Source: Sepiola atlantica (lineage: Eukaryota > Mollusca > Cephalopoda > Sepiida > Sepiolidae). From it: a DNA stretch of 64,000 nucleotides. The DNA is taken from the NCBI GenBank assembly GCA_963556195.1, contig OY744532.1:106568583-106632582 (forward strand), in the 5' to 3' direction. Shown here piece by piece: positions 54,326 through 64,000 of this stretch (within the stretch, counting starts at the first letter, position 1; each line of letters starts with the position of its first letter). Both the position numbers and the translations under genes were made by a program. The notes beneath the pieces were generated by a model that worked only from the letters and a program-made list of their open reading frames with translations, ran no database searches and was not told the DNA's origin.

Positions 54326-54844
54326 AAAACTTTAAAACAATGGATCACAGAATGTCGTGGTAGATTTGTGGATTTGTGGATAATCTCAGCACAAAAATGA
54401 CAACCGGTTAACCTTTTTCTTTTTTTTTCTTGTTTTTCTGTGACAACTCTTTTCTAGACCCTTTTCTATATATGTTTTAAATATGTATTCTGCAAAGAAT
54501 AGCTTTTATTTCACTCATATATGTGAATTTGACAGGTACTACCATTTCGGTGTATAGTTGACCTAGGAGCAATGGCAACGTAGTAGTGAATCCATAATCG
54601 GAAAGCTCTCGAATTAGAGCTACACCCCCCAGGTGCAGTTTTAGGTCATACTCAGGGACCTGCGTATCTGTAACTAAACAAAGAATCGCTAATTGTTTAA
54701 GGTTCGTTGGGAACGGACGCTAACCCATGATGGGGGCATTGGTGTCATCATTGCCATCTAGGATTCGACATCACCTTTTGCTGAAAAATCTATTTCGATC
54801 ACGTCGCAGGTGAAAGGATGACGACTTGGCAAACAAGGGCCCAG
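54326..54844. other. No gene seen
   Basis: Unassigned sequence. Confidence 0.5.
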
Positions 54845-55400
54845 TTATGGAAAAACTAAATGAATAAAACGTTTGAAAAGACGAAAGAAAGAATGAAAGA
54901 AAGAATGAAAGAAATAATGAGAGAAAGAATGAAAGAGAGAAATAGAGAAAAAAGAAAGATAAAAAGAAATTAAGAAAAAAACGTGAGAAAGAAAGGTGCA
55001 AAGACGGAAAAATAACAGAAAGAAAAACAAAATGGAGGAAATGAAGAAAGAATGAACAAACGAGAAGGAAAGAACGAAAGAAAAAGACAAGGACAAGAAA
55101 AACGAGGAAAAACTGCTCAAATATCATGAAAAAGTAACAACAACGGAAAGAAAAAAGAAAGGAAAGAAAGGAACGAAAAAGAAGAAATAAACGATGGGCA
55201 GCTAATGAGTGATGAGATAGAAAGAAAAACAGTGGAAGAAAAATCACTAAAGAAAGGAAGAAAAGAATAGATAAAGAAAGATAAAAGAAAGAAATAGTGA
55301 GAATGGAGGGAGAGAGAGAAGCGAGAAAGAAAGAGAAGGAGTGGAGGGAGAGAGAGTAGGAGAGAGAAAGAAAGAGAAAGAGAGAGGGAGAACAATGAGA
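54845..55400 (+). repeat. GAAA/GAGA-rich purine tract
   Basis: Long purine-rich stretch (aagaaagaatgaaagaaaga units at the left, agagagggagagagaga at the right). The 242-codon minus frame across it is serine/phenylalanine/leucine low complexity and is rejected. Confidence 0.93.
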
Positions 55401-55571
55401 CACATTCAATATTTTATACAAATGTACACCATCCGCCAAAAAATGACGGATAAAAATTAACAACAACAACAAAAAAATGAAAGGAAGAAAACGTCTCAAA
55501 CCGGAAAGTTAAAATAGAAAGAATATTTTTATGAATATTAGTGCGAACACAAGCAAAGTATATTTATATAC

Positions 55572-55935
55572 GAGGCCTGTCTAAAACGTATCCGACCTTA
55601 AGCCAGAAAAAATATTTAAAATACATAACGGGGTTGGGACCCTAATCCCCTTCAAAGTAGGCACCTTGCGCTTGCACACACATAGCCCACCGATCCATCC
55701 CACTGCCGGAAATACCCATGGAAGTCTTCGTTTGTAATGGTGTTCATCTCCGCCGTCGCGTTCCGCATTATCTCTTTTTTTCGAACCCTCTCAACAACAG
55801 CTGCACTCACAGCAGTTTGGGGGCCTGCCAGAACGCTTGTCACTTTCCGCTGATGTGCGACCATTTTTGAATCGGTTGAACCACTCCTTAATTTGTATTA
55901 CACCCATCGCATCTTTTCCAAACACCTGCTGAATG
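55572..55935 (-). mobile_element. Mariner-like element, internally deleted
   Basis: The minus strand ends in a mariner-type terminal sequence (acgttttagacaggcctc). Coding traces: QVFGKDAMGVIQIKEWFNRF, KNGRTSAESDKRSGRPP is the N-terminal helix-turn-helix ending. In another frame RKKEIMRNATAEMNTITNED, FHGYFRQWDG and, after a small shift, CVCA then ACFEG-like residues form the transposase C terminus. The catalytic core between them is missing, so N- and C-terminal pieces are nearly joined. Typical of a decayed, deleted mariner. Confidence 0.7.
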
Positions 55936-55979
55936 GAATACGTTTTATATGTTAGTATGAAAAGCTATTTTGTTAATAC

Positions 55980-56218
55980 TGAGTTTTTTGTTTTTAATAA
56001 ATATTGCTTCTAGTTTTTTTAGTCGATGTATGCAATTATTTTTATGTATGATTTTGGTGTTAGTTGTTAGTATTTTTCGTATATCGGCCGACTGTAGTGT
56101 TTTGTTATGTTAAGTGATGTGGCGTTGAATGGCGCTGGTGTCGGATGAGTGATAAGTAAGACGTCGAGGGACAAACGCGAAAATTCTGTGTCGTTTAATA
56201 ACGCCTGTTAAAATATCA
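55980..56218 (+). repeat. Dispersed repeat, copy of 49,330-49,530
   Basis: See the 49.3 kb copy; the shared order is repeat, (TA)n, SINE-like unit. Confidence 0.7.
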
Positions 56219-56238
56219 ATATATATATATATATATAT
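56219..56238. repeat. (TA)n microsatellite, short
   Basis: Ten TA units; the homologous tract at 49.5 kb has about 26. Confidence 0.95.
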
Positions 56239-56239
56239 G

Positions 56240-56419
56240 GTTTCTATGTAAAAATTTTAATAGGTGATTTTCAGCTCGTTGTTATTGAGCTTACTATAAT
56301 TTTTAATTGTTTCACTTTCTAAGTGCTTAAGATGCAGAAAAACTGCATTATTAGTCGGCCTCATTTCAAAGGTCGTATTTTTTGTTTTTGATATACATAT
56401 TACTTTTATGTACGTAAAA

Positions 56420-56424
<5 letters not shown>
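56240..56424 (-). mobile_element. SINE-like repeat, partial copy without tRNA-like part
   Basis: tttcactttctaagtgctta, gatgcagaaaaactgcatta and cttttatgtacgtaaaagat align with 49,820-49,950; the A and B box region is deleted. Confidence 0.65.
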
Positions 56425-56501
<77 letters not shown>

Positions 56502-56502
56502 G
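56425..56502. repeat. (TA)n microsatellite, interrupted
   Basis: TA runs with two acatat interruptions. Confidence 0.96.
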
Positions 56503-57007
56503 TTACGAAAGTAGTCACACAATTTTAAAGTGTCTATCGGAGTAATTAACATTAGCAAATTCTTAGCTGTTTAACGACATTGTTTTTGAACTTTGTACGC
56601 GCATTTCACGTAATCACGTTCACATGCAACATCTCATCACTACATAGGCTCATTTTAATGTCGTAAATTACTAGGCGTTAAAAATAAACAGTAAAAGACA
56701 TTGCTGTAAATACACCACGTCTAACCTTGCATGATGATGACTTGATGTGCGAGATCAAAAGTAATCGCGAAAAAAGAAAATGGAACAAGAAAAACCCACG
56801 GAACTTATATACACTAATTTAACTGAAATACTAAATGAAATATTCGAAAAATTAAAAAATTACAACAAAAGTCTCATCAGATAAAAAAAACGTGATATTT
56901 AATAACATTTGCCTGAATGAAAACATGCTGCCTAAATACACACACACACACGCGAATATATTCTGGGAGCATATACCAGAAAAGACAGGTGGAAATAATT
57001 TATACAC
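56503..57007. other. No gene seen
   Basis: AT-rich. The end (aaaacatgctgcctaaatac, (AC)n at 56,937-56,952) belongs to the microsatellite-associated repeat seen at 53.2 and 60.5 kb. Confidence 0.5.
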
Positions 57008-57385
57008 CATCTACTATGACTAGGCAATCCTTACAGCTACATATCTAGAAAACAGAGCTGTTAAACCTGACATCGTAATATGGGACAAAAGTGAGAAAGT
57101 AGCAACCCTAGTTGAAGTCAGTGTCTCTAATGATGCAGGATTAAACAGAGCTGAAAGGGAAAAGATTACGAAATGGCAAGGTCTTATGTACGACATGAAA
57201 AGAAACTGGAATCTTAGGAAAATCTCCATCATACCAGTAATTATAGGAGCAACAGGACTAATGAAAAATAATTTTAAAAGCTATCTGGCGAGTATACCCG
57301 GTGAACCGAGTGCAAGAGAAATACAAATAGTTGCACTTAAAAGGACGGTTAGAATCTTAAAAAGATCTCTAGGCTGGAGTGTCTG
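57008..57385 (+). pseudogene. R2-type LINE endonuclease/C-terminal fragment
   Basis: One frame reads AILTATYLENRAVKPDIVIW, DKSEKVATLVEVSVSNDAGL, NRAEREKITKWQGLMYDMKR, NWNLRKISIIPVIIGATGLM, then PGEPSAREIQIVALKRTVRI and LKRSLGWSV, stop at 57,385. The KPDIV...T-x-VEVSVSND segment corresponds to the PD...(D/E) core of the restriction-like endonuclease in R2-type non-LTR elements, and RTVRILKRSLG to its usual C-terminal helix. The fragment begins after a TAG at about 57,018 and lacks the reverse transcriptase. The C-terminal end looks complete. A small hairpin (ggcatccggtaggatgcc, 57,405) follows. Confidence 0.75.
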
Positions 57386-57683
57386 AAATAGCCGGTGAAT
57401 ATCTGGCATCCGGTAGGATGCCCCATCCCCAGCAAAAACGGAAAGATAAGAATTTTTTTTTAAATAGCACTGTAAATGGTAGTAATAACACAGCGTGACG
57501 TCACTTGTTTTATATGCATCATTCCTTCACTTATAGAAGTTGAATGCCTGTACGTCTCGCCGCCTTTAAAAGTGTTAAAATTATCATTGTTTATAAGCTG
57601 TTCAGAACTGGTCTATCGGTTAGCGACGTTGGATTGGGGTTGAAAAATACGTATACGTCCATAGATAAATAAACAATAACAAA

Positions 57684-57689
<6 letters not shown>
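57386..57689. other. No gene seen
   Basis: Unassigned sequence downstream of the R2-type fragment, possibly its 3' UTR. Confidence 0.5.
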
Positions 57690-57753
<64 letters not shown>

Positions 57754-57755
57754 AT
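57690..57755. repeat. (TA)n microsatellite, followed by (TG)n
   Basis: About 32 TA units, then tgtgtgta repeats. Confidence 0.96.
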
Positions 57756-58350
57756 GAGTGTGTGTATGTGTGTGTCTATGTATGTATGTGTGTTTGTTTA
57801 GTGGACCTTTGTTATGTATTTTCCAATCAATATAGTTGTCACTCCGGAATGTATTGAAGTCTTAAAATATTTGTGACGTTTAGTACATGTAAACGATGAC
57901 GTCATCAACTTTTGTTGTTCTTGTCATAAGAGCCTATGTCCTACTTTTGTTTTTTTATACATTTCTTTGTTTTTTGGTGTTTTCTGAGGTCTTTTTAAAC
58001 TTGAATCTTCTTTCATTCTTTTGGCGGTTAATAAATAGCGGTTTTCATTATTTTTGTGCCATTTTCTTTTTCTGTTCATCGAATTCCCGAACCTGGAAGA
58101 TACAACATTGACCAACAGATTCGGCCATTGTGTTTGACAGCTAAATACAGCGCCATCAATCATGGCGGAGAAAAGAACATAATATGGCGGACAATAACTA
58201 GAAAGGGTTTTGGTCATCTTCTCTAACGGATTTCCTTGTTTTAGGTACGCCACAAAAGTAAAAGAAAACATAAATAGAAAGAAAACGAGTCAGAAAGAGA
58301 GAAACGAAAAATCCTTAATCAGAAAAAATGGCGACAAGAACAACTAATTG

Positions 58351-58354
<4 letters not shown>
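57756..58354. other. No gene supported; three atggcg(g) sites
   Basis: A 115-codon minus frame and a 71-codon plus frame have no motif. aatcatggcggag (58,159), atatggcggac (58,183) and aaatggcgaca (58,327) resemble YY1-type promoter motifs, but no transcript can be inferred. Confidence 0.45.

Positions 58355-58409
<55 letters not shown>
58355..58409. repeat. (TA)n microsatellite
   Basis: About 27 TA units. Confidence 0.97.
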
Positions 58410-58412
<3 letters not shown>

Positions 58413-58484
58413 GAAAAGTGCCGATAAAATGATCCGACGTAATGTAAAATGAAAAAAGGAAAGCCAAAAACTATGTTATTTGTG

Positions 58485-58550
58485 TATTCATCCAAGTTTC
58501 GTCTTTATTGAAAGACTTCCTCAGGATGTAGAAAGCAATCAGAAAAATCA
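58485..58550 (-). repeat. Fragment of the 23.5-23.7 kb duplicated repeat
   Basis: ttgaaagacttcctcaggat is the complement of the cctgaggaagtctt-caataaagac block. Confidence 0.6.
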
Positions 58551-58672
58551 TACAGAATATTAATTTTGATTTGTCAGAAAGTGTCCAGACTTCGGCATGT
58601 TTGTTTACGTGAACAAGCAATGAATGAAAAACATGATTTTGGTTATAGCGTTATCAGCAGTGGCCTGTCTCC

Positions 58673-58987
58673 TTAAAAGGACGCGAAATGAATGGGATTG
58701 ATGGCTTCTGGTTTGGTAATGATAAAGGACTGATTTGACCGAATACATTTGATGGCAAGAAAATGTTCATTTTGCCAATTGAAATTCGAGCGGTCAATGG
58801 GAGTGCCTGCATAAGCGTAGGTAAGATCATTAAGTCTTGCCTTCAACGCTAAGGGATGGTCGACTGAAGACGGGGACAATTTCGAAATTTGTGAGAATAA
58901 AACCTCAAATTCCGAAAATATGTCCTCACGTTTGATGGATACGGGTGGAATACAGAATTCCAATACAAATTGCTCAGTGTCCGTCAA
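58673..58987 (-). pseudogene. Penelope-like element, N-terminal RT fragment
   Basis: 104 codons from ATG 58,987: QFVLEFCIPPVSIKREDIFS, EFEVLFSQISKLSPSSVDHP, LKARLNDLTYAYAGTPIDRS, NFNWQNEHFLAIKCIRSNQS, FIITKPE. In Penelope-like elements the region before reverse transcriptase motif 1 has this pattern (E-x-E-x-LF-x-QL ... LK-x-x-L-x-x-LA-x-x-Y ... L-x-x-N-x-x-IIITKPDKGxxVV). Here the frame departs right after ITKPE and stops 11 codons later, so the catalytic motifs are gone. The ATG is an internal methionine, not necessarily a true start. Confidence 0.68.
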
Positions 58988-59728
58988 TTGGTATGTTGAA
59001 AGATTAAAGATATTTTGGGGCCATCCAAAATGATGACGTACCTCAGATAACCTTGGTTAGGTAATATTAGCACAAAATTTGCGAACCAAATTTCTGTAGC
59101 TGTGCGTCGTTGTAGGCTTCGAACCCTCGACCTTTGTTAAAATCCGTACACAAGGAGGTTCTCCCACCCCAACATATCAGCAATATTATTTATCAATTTA
59201 AATGTCGGTGCGATACCGTATATGAGAGGAGAACACTGCAAAGGTTTGAATTCAGAATAAACAACACATCCCCCCCCTGCAATACGACAGGGCCGACTAA
59301 ATAATTTAAATAGTTTAGTCAACACGTCCGGGGCAGCTATTGCTGACCATCTTATAAATAGCGCCGAATGTGCATCGACTTACACTAGTGACTGGTTTTC
59401 CGTAATAAGTAGATCACATTCCTTATTCCACCTTAAAGTCCTGGAAGCAATATACATTAAGTTAGTAAAACCCTCCCTTTGTAAACAAAATCAGTGGCTT
59501 CTAGGACTCAATGTGATGCACTCAATTTTTTTTCGCTGGTCTTCCTTTCACTATTTTAAGTTTTTAATCGTAATGCATGAATTATTTCCACGTATTTACT
59601 CTGATGAGTGTGGACGACAGCTTACTTAGTAGATTTATGTATTGATTATTATTTTTTCTTCCTCTCGTTTTTATACTTTTTAATTTCATTTCACCACAAA
59701 AATGTTACAAACGTCTATATTCCTCGCC

Positions 59729-59731
<3 letters not shown>
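58988..59731. other. No gene supported
   Basis: Contains a B-box-like gggttcgaagcct on the minus strand (59,109-59,121) without a convincing A box, and an 8-base C run near 59,273. Short frames only. Confidence 0.5.

Positions 59732-59801
<70 letters not shown>
59732..59801. repeat. (TA)n microsatellite
   Basis: About 35 TA units. Confidence 0.97.
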
Positions 59802-59804
<3 letters not shown>

Positions 59805-59805
59805 C

Positions 59806-60007
59806 AAATGTTGAACTTTGGCTTTTCTATTGCTAACTTATCTATCTGTATAATTCCTCTGATGATAAGATCTCGATCTTTGAAAAGCCTTGGCTTAAGG
59901 AAAGAACAATAAACATAATTTTATTACAGAATATACCCTGTTTTGAACATTTGAAGTTTGAAATAAATTTGGACATTCGTGCATGTTTATCACTCTTCGT
60001 CCATTTA

Positions 60008-60008
<1 letters not shown>
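59806..60008 (+). repeat. Single-arm copy of the 37.8-38.3 kb foldback family
   Basis: ttttctattgctaacttatc, aattcctctgatgataagat, agccttggcttaaggaaaga and cgtgcatgtttatcactctt match the foldback right arm over about 200 bases, with (TA)n on both sides. Confidence 0.9.

Positions 60009-60011
<3 letters not shown>

Positions 60012-60087
<76 letters not shown>
60012..60087. repeat. (TA)n microsatellite
   Basis: About 38 TA units. Confidence 0.97.
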
Positions 60088-60088
<1 letters not shown>

Positions 60089-60174
60089 TGGCATGCAAGT
60101 AAATAAAAACTAATGATAACTATCCAGTAACTCTTAATAGTACAAACTCCCTAATCACTATTATTTATTATAAA

Positions 60175-60178
<4 letters not shown>

Positions 60179-60245
<67 letters not shown>

Positions 60246-60246
60246 G
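60179..60246. repeat. Compound (TA)n(GA)n microsatellite
   Basis: About 23 TA units then about ten GA units. Confidence 0.97.
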
Positions 60247-60518
60247 TTTTTTTCAATTTTCTAATAATGTTTTTAGTTTAAAATCCATATGATTTTTTTT
60301 CTATAGCTATTTGTTCATTGGTTTTCTCACCTGAAGATGCTTCGACGAAGAATCGAAAGTACTCGTTATACGTATGGAATATTTATTCGTCTATTTGATT
60401 TCGAAACGAAAAGATTATTAGAAAAATAAACACAGGTATAATTAAGCAGAATAATATTTTTGTGTTTAACAGTGTTCGCATAAATAAAAGAATGCTGCCC
60501 AAATACACACACACGATT

Positions 60519-60520
<2 letters not shown>
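60247..60520. repeat. Microsatellite-associated dispersed repeat
   Basis: gatgcttcgacgaagaatcg and gaatgctgcccaaatacaca match parts of 53,210-53,420 (inverted) and 56,910-56,950. It ends at the next TA tract. Confidence 0.55.

Positions 60521-60601
<81 letters not shown>
60521..60601. repeat. Compound (TA)n(GA)n microsatellite
   Basis: About 25 TA units with one interruption, then GA repeats. Confidence 0.97.
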
Positions 60602-60603
<2 letters not shown>

Positions 60604-61059
60604 GGAGAGATGGGGAGAATACAGTAACAGATAGATTGGCGTGAAGAAAAGAAATTGGAGTTATTTCTTAAGCGAAACATATCCAACATACGAAAGAGAA
60701 TAAAAGTTGCACTGGATAAACTCTGTTACCAAACAAGTATGGCAACTTGAAAAAAGCTTTCGACCTGATATCAACTTGCGTTAAAAAATATCTCTAATTG
60801 ATTTACAAACAAAACTCGTCCATCTATCATATCTCTTTGACAGCCATTTTTTTTACTCTGAGTTTCTCGAAATTACGATCATGTTCTTACATGTGCACTG
60901 GTATACCAATAGCTGTAGCGATCTATATAGTAATACCTACTTATCCATCGGTCTATTTATCCCAGTTATGAATATCTATCTATTTATCTATCTAACCATT
61001 CATATATTTATCTCATTATCGGTGTATCTCTTTATACCTATATCTATATCAATATCACT
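60602..61059. other. No gene seen
   Basis: AT-rich sequence with scattered tatctatc runs near 60,968-61,050. Confidence 0.5.
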
Positions 61060-61085
61060 CGATCGATCGATCGATCGATCGATCT
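61060..61085. repeat. (CGAT)n tetranucleotide repeat
   Basis: Six CGAT units; each is self-complementary as GATC and rich in CpG. Confidence 0.95.
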
Positions 61086-61305
61086 CTTAAATCCCATAGG
61101 TTTACAACGTGAGATGCACGCCCCACATTACTACAGGATCGCCTACAAATCCAATATAAACAAATACTTGTCATGAACTGTCTCAATAAGTAATTAAACT
61201 TAGTTCGTTCCATTGATCAGTTCCAATCCTCTAATAATATGTTTCATCTTTCAAAAACGTCATTCTCGAGTGGCTTTTGGCCTTGATAAATAATTAATTA
61301 TTAGT
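61086..61305 (+). mobile_element. LINE family B 3'-end fragment
   Basis: ctacaggatcgcctacaaat, ccaatataaacaaatacttg (the YN-x-x-F-x-SNxNKYL terminus) and, in the 3' UTR, aatcctctaataatatgt and ttctcgagtggcttttggcc, ttgataaataattaatt. Confidence 0.7.
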
Positions 61306-61397
61306 GTAAAAACAAAATCTACGGACGAATTAATGTACAAAATATTCGTATACAAAATCAAATTCTAGCATAAAATATCGTAAATCCGAACAGCCAA

Positions 61398-61400
<3 letters not shown>

Positions 61401-61478
<78 letters not shown>
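61401..61478. repeat. (TA)n microsatellite
   Basis: About 38 TA units adjoining the MITE-like element. Confidence 0.97.
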
Positions 61479-61481
<3 letters not shown>

Positions 61482-61902
61482 TCAAAAAAGTAAATAGACG
61501 TCCCACAAATATAATTCATGATGTTCCTGCTTCTTTCGTCTACAGCCAACACTCGGAGCCGTACAAAGTAGGAATAAAAGTTTAAAAATCGATATTTTAT
61601 ACTTATTGACATCTTCTTGTGTTTAAGATATAAATATATACTTATCATATATCCCCAGTTAAGTATTACACCGACCAAAGAATCACTAGAATTCTCAGTT
61701 TCGGGGGAGCCATATTGAAGGTGGACTTAATCATCATAAATCAAAACGCTGCAAACTTCGGGATTCCACTTCCCACTGTTAACCGAGTGATTGCCCAATT
61801 CTTCAGAAAGGGGAAATACTATTATCTCTGTTAGATCCATCAGGACCCTCTGACAACAATCTTCATAAATAATTATAATAAGGGTGTCTATTTACTTTTT
61901 TC
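61482..61902. mobile_element. MITE-like element, about 21-bp terminal inverted repeats
   Basis: Ends aaaaaagtaaatagacg and gtgtctatttacttttt are complementary, 421 bases apart. The flanks are (TA)n and (ATCT)n, compatible with TA-targeting elements. No transposase frame is intact. ttccacttcccactgttaac and cttcagaaaggggaaata blocks inside are not recognised. Confidence 0.6.
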
Positions 61903-61903
61903 A

Positions 61904-61904
<1 letters not shown>

Positions 61905-61960
<56 letters not shown>

Positions 61961-61994
61961 CACCGTTATCTATCTATCTATCTATCTATCTATC
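61905..61994. repeat. (ATCT)n microsatellite
   Basis: About 21 ATCT units with one interruption (caccgtt). Confidence 0.97.
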
Positions 61995-62244
61995 CAATTC
62001 TTATATGTTTATTTCTTATTTGTGTTGGTTACATTTATTTTAGTTGTGTTGAGATTATAAATCTAATAAGTAATCTTTATCCTGAAATGATCGCAGCAAT
62101 AAAAATCTTATACGCCAGCAATAAAAACAACATCAAAGAATGTAGGCTATTAGTTTTACTGACATAAAAATCGTATTTTGTACAGTCTTACCTTAACTCT
62201 AACCTAAACCTATCTTCAATCCTAATCTTAACGCTAACCCGACG
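61995..62244. other. No gene; short telomere-like traces
   Basis: ttaactctaacctaaacc and taatcttaacgctaaccc (62,192-62,240) resemble the variants in the 29.7-30.2 kb telomere-like block. Confidence 0.5.
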
Positions 62245-62370
62245 TATATCTAGCCGAGAATTACGAAAGTAGGTCAAGAGCGTGTGCACACACGGCGCAT
62301 AATTGGTCGGCTTTTTTTTTGTTGTTGTTAAACTCGTTTTTCTATTAGCGGCGAATCTTTTCTGCAAAAT
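62245..62370 (+). repeat. Dispersed repeat family R3, third copy
   Basis: cgaaagtaggtcaagagcgt, gcgcataattggtcgg and gcggcgaatcttttctgcaa correspond to 33,058-33,170. Both are preceded by an acccgacg block after taacc-rich sequence. Confidence 0.55.
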
Positions 62371-62550
62371 ACCCAAACAATGAATAAAACATTACTTTAA
62401 TTTAACTAAAAGTTGTTAGAAATAACAGGTGTTCACAATTGTAACGAAGACAAATAACAAAAATTGGATCACACCTGAATGTTCTTCAACGTACGTATCC
62501 AGACTGAAACTAGATTTATGAAAGGAAAGAAAATAAAAGTTGTACTATTC

Positions 62551-63024
62551 TGATCTTGAATGTTATTCTCACAACGTTTTGGACGATGTAACCTCCGAAT
62601 TTCTTTCGGTGCATCTTTTCACAATCGCGAATCTTCATGTTGAGCTCAGGAATCTGTACGGAATTTCGAACGGAACTCTTTATTCAATCCATGGGGGTAA
62701 CTTGCTCTCGCCATGATCGCACAGAACTCGTAACTAATTCGTAATTGTATTCTTCGTATTGCCTGTATTGAGGATTGAAACTTCAACCTACTGAAGACTG
62801 TCACTGAGAACTGATTGTAACTTAGCATTTTTATCCGTTGCATCACGTGTCCTTGCGGAACGAGAGCAAGTTACCCTCGATAAAGGGTTCCGTTCGAAAT
62901 TCCGTACAAAGGGTGCCGTACAAATTTCAGAGTTCGATATGAAGATTCCCGAGTTCAAAGGGTGCATCTGAAGAAGGTCGGAGCTTACATCGGCCGAAAC
63001 GTTGAGGGAATAACATCTAAGATG
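62551..63024. mobile_element. Non-autonomous hAT-related element, about 160-bp inverted arms
   Basis: Left arm 62,551-62,710 (acaacgttttggacgatgta, acctccgaatttctttcggt, ggaatttcgaacggaactct, ggtaacttgctctcg) is repeated inverted, with gaps, at 62,861-63,024 (cgagagcaagttaccctcga ... cttacatcggccgaaacgtt). The spacer 62,755-62,850 matches 39,395-39,490 of the hAT relic. Non-coding. Confidence 0.85.
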
Positions 63025-63378
63025 AGAACAGTAGTCCGAATTAGCTAAATAATAAGGAATTTATATTTACAAAAAAATTAAATAAAATATTAATTTTCTT
63101 CAAATTAAAATGTTTACAAAACTTATCTAGACAGAAACTGTATTTACGAAAACGAATGAAAAATTAATAAAACTGGCAACAGAGACGAAAAAAACATTTA
63201 TTATTTTTAAAGCGTATTAGATGTTTCGCGTGTAAGACAATTGTTATCCAGAGAAATAAGAATCATGTTCATAATGGCAGATTTTTATAGTTCGAACTCA
63301 TTTGCACTCATTTGAGACCAAATGACTTTAAAATAAAACGGATAAAAAACAGACGGTGAGTCGAATTTTGCACATCCG
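63025..63378. other. No gene seen
   Basis: Unassigned AT-rich sequence. Confidence 0.5.
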
Positions 63379-63381
63379 AGA

Positions 63382-63417
<36 letters not shown>

Positions 63418-63418
63418 C
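63379..63418. repeat. (GA)n microsatellite
   Basis: About 19 GA units with one T interruption. Confidence 0.96.
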
Positions 63419-63770
63419 ATGTGTTAATGTTTATTTTAGTGTTGTTGAAGAGAAGTTCTTTCTGAAATTTGGACCGTCATTATAATCTCATTACACCTAC
63501 AGGAGATTTCATACATCGTTTCTTCGTACAAAACATTACATTTCCCTCAAAATACAAGCTACTTTTTAAAGATTATTAATGCTCAAATGGTATTTACGAA
63601 GAAATTAAACAATGAATGAAGTGTTCGTGTTTTTAATATAAAAAAACCTACCCAAACAAACAGAAAATGTATTCATGAAGATAAATAAACAATGAGTAGC
63701 AGTAAGAGGAAAAAAGCTCAAAAGGCCGATGAGTTCTAAAAGAGTTGAAAAGAAGGATTTCCTTAACTTC
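63419..63770. other. No gene seen
   Basis: Unassigned AT-rich sequence. Confidence 0.5.
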
Positions 63771-64000
63771 TGTTTCCTTTGGCAGACTAAAGAAAAGCGT
63801 CCTGGGCAGAAAAGGGTGTTCGTACTTTTTTAAAACTTAGACTCTATAATGTTCCACTAGCTAGATATGCTTCTGAAACGTGGGCATTAAAAGCAGAGAA
63901 TAAACGCCGGTTGTCTGTATTTGAAAATAACAGTCTGCGAGCCCTGGTCGGTAAAACTAGTCTTGATCGCTGTAGGATAACCTAAATTAAAGAAACTCCT
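63771..64000 (+). mobile_element. LINE reverse transcriptase C-terminal fragment, cut by window edge
   Basis: In shifting frames: FGRLKKSVLGRKG, then FKTLRLYNVPLARYASETWA, LKAENKRRLSVFENNSLRAL, VGKTSLDRCRIT, stop, IKET. This matches the block LYNxxVxPxxLYGSETWxLxxxxxRRLxxFExxxLRxLxGxxxxDRxRN in metazoan APE-type LINE ORF2. In intact elements it lies just upstream of the segment preserved at 15,095-15,690, so it could be the same family. An in-frame stop shows decay; the rest lies outside the window. Confidence 0.8.

Noticed and set aside
54771..55499. 242-codon minus-strand frame with hydrophobic stretches
   Set aside because: Translation of a GAAA/GAGA tract; apparent membrane segments are Phe/Leu/Ser low complexity.
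58150..58340. Three atggcg(g) sites suggesting a YY1-type host promoter
   Set aside because: No first exon, CpG island or splice donor can be identified; too weak to call.
59109..59121. B-box-like gggttcgaagcct on the minus strand
   Set aside because: No A box at the right distance and no repeat partner in the window.

Overview
The window looks like gene-poor, repeat-saturated nuclear DNA of an invertebrate animal, most likely a mollusc and plausibly a cephalopod such as an octopus. The evidence is about 35 long (TA)n tracts, tRNA-derived SINE-like units, and fragments of several metazoan retroelement classes (APE-type and R2-like LINEs, Penelope-like elements). There are also relics of Tc1/mariner, Merlin and hAT DNA transposons, and no operon-like or bacterial gene layout. 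No conserved host gene can be supported. The species guess is inference.

Layout: 1-14,095 is one AT-rich satellite array with a monomer of about 61 bp (roughly 225 copies). It carries higher-order duplicated blocks, is interrupted by one reverse-oriented SINE at 11,706-11,992, and decays toward its right edge. From 14.1 to 25 kb lie LINE 3' ends separated by (TA)n tracts, a nearly perfect 293-bp palindrome (16,453-16,745), other foldback elements, and two paralogous copies of an unrecognised retroelement-like ORF (21.7-22.9 kb). A Merlin-like DNA transposon remnant (24.9-25.4 kb) follows. From 25.8 to 32.3 kb there is one possible isolated exon, several fragments of one LINE family, a (GAT)n tract and a 510-bp degenerate interstitial telomeric block.

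From 33.3 to 39.5 kb DNA transposons dominate. The best-preserved gene in the window is a Tc1/mariner transposase with an uninterrupted 336-codon frame and a DD37E catalytic spacing (36,598-37,608, minus). It lies in a complete element with about 213-bp IR/DR-type inverted repeats and a TA target duplication (36,252-37,824). It sits next to a foldback with 209-bp arms and a frameshifted hAT transposase relic. From 39.5 to 64 kb are more LINE and Penelope pieces, minisatellites, GAA- and GAAA-rich purine tracts, a (TGGTY)n tract, a recently duplicated SINE, two internally deleted mariner relics, an R2-type LINE endonuclease fragment and a final LINE fragment running off the right edge.

The features are independent selfish elements rather than a pathway. 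The recurring theme is long inverted repeats: about a dozen foldbacks with arms of 25-210 bp, several of them different cores placed inside the same outer repeat. If transcribed they would give long double-stranded RNA hairpins. The gene-like open frames in the satellite, purine tracts and (TGGTY)n tract are low-complexity artefacts and are not annotated as genes. All similarity statements come from reading the sequence by eye; no database search was run.
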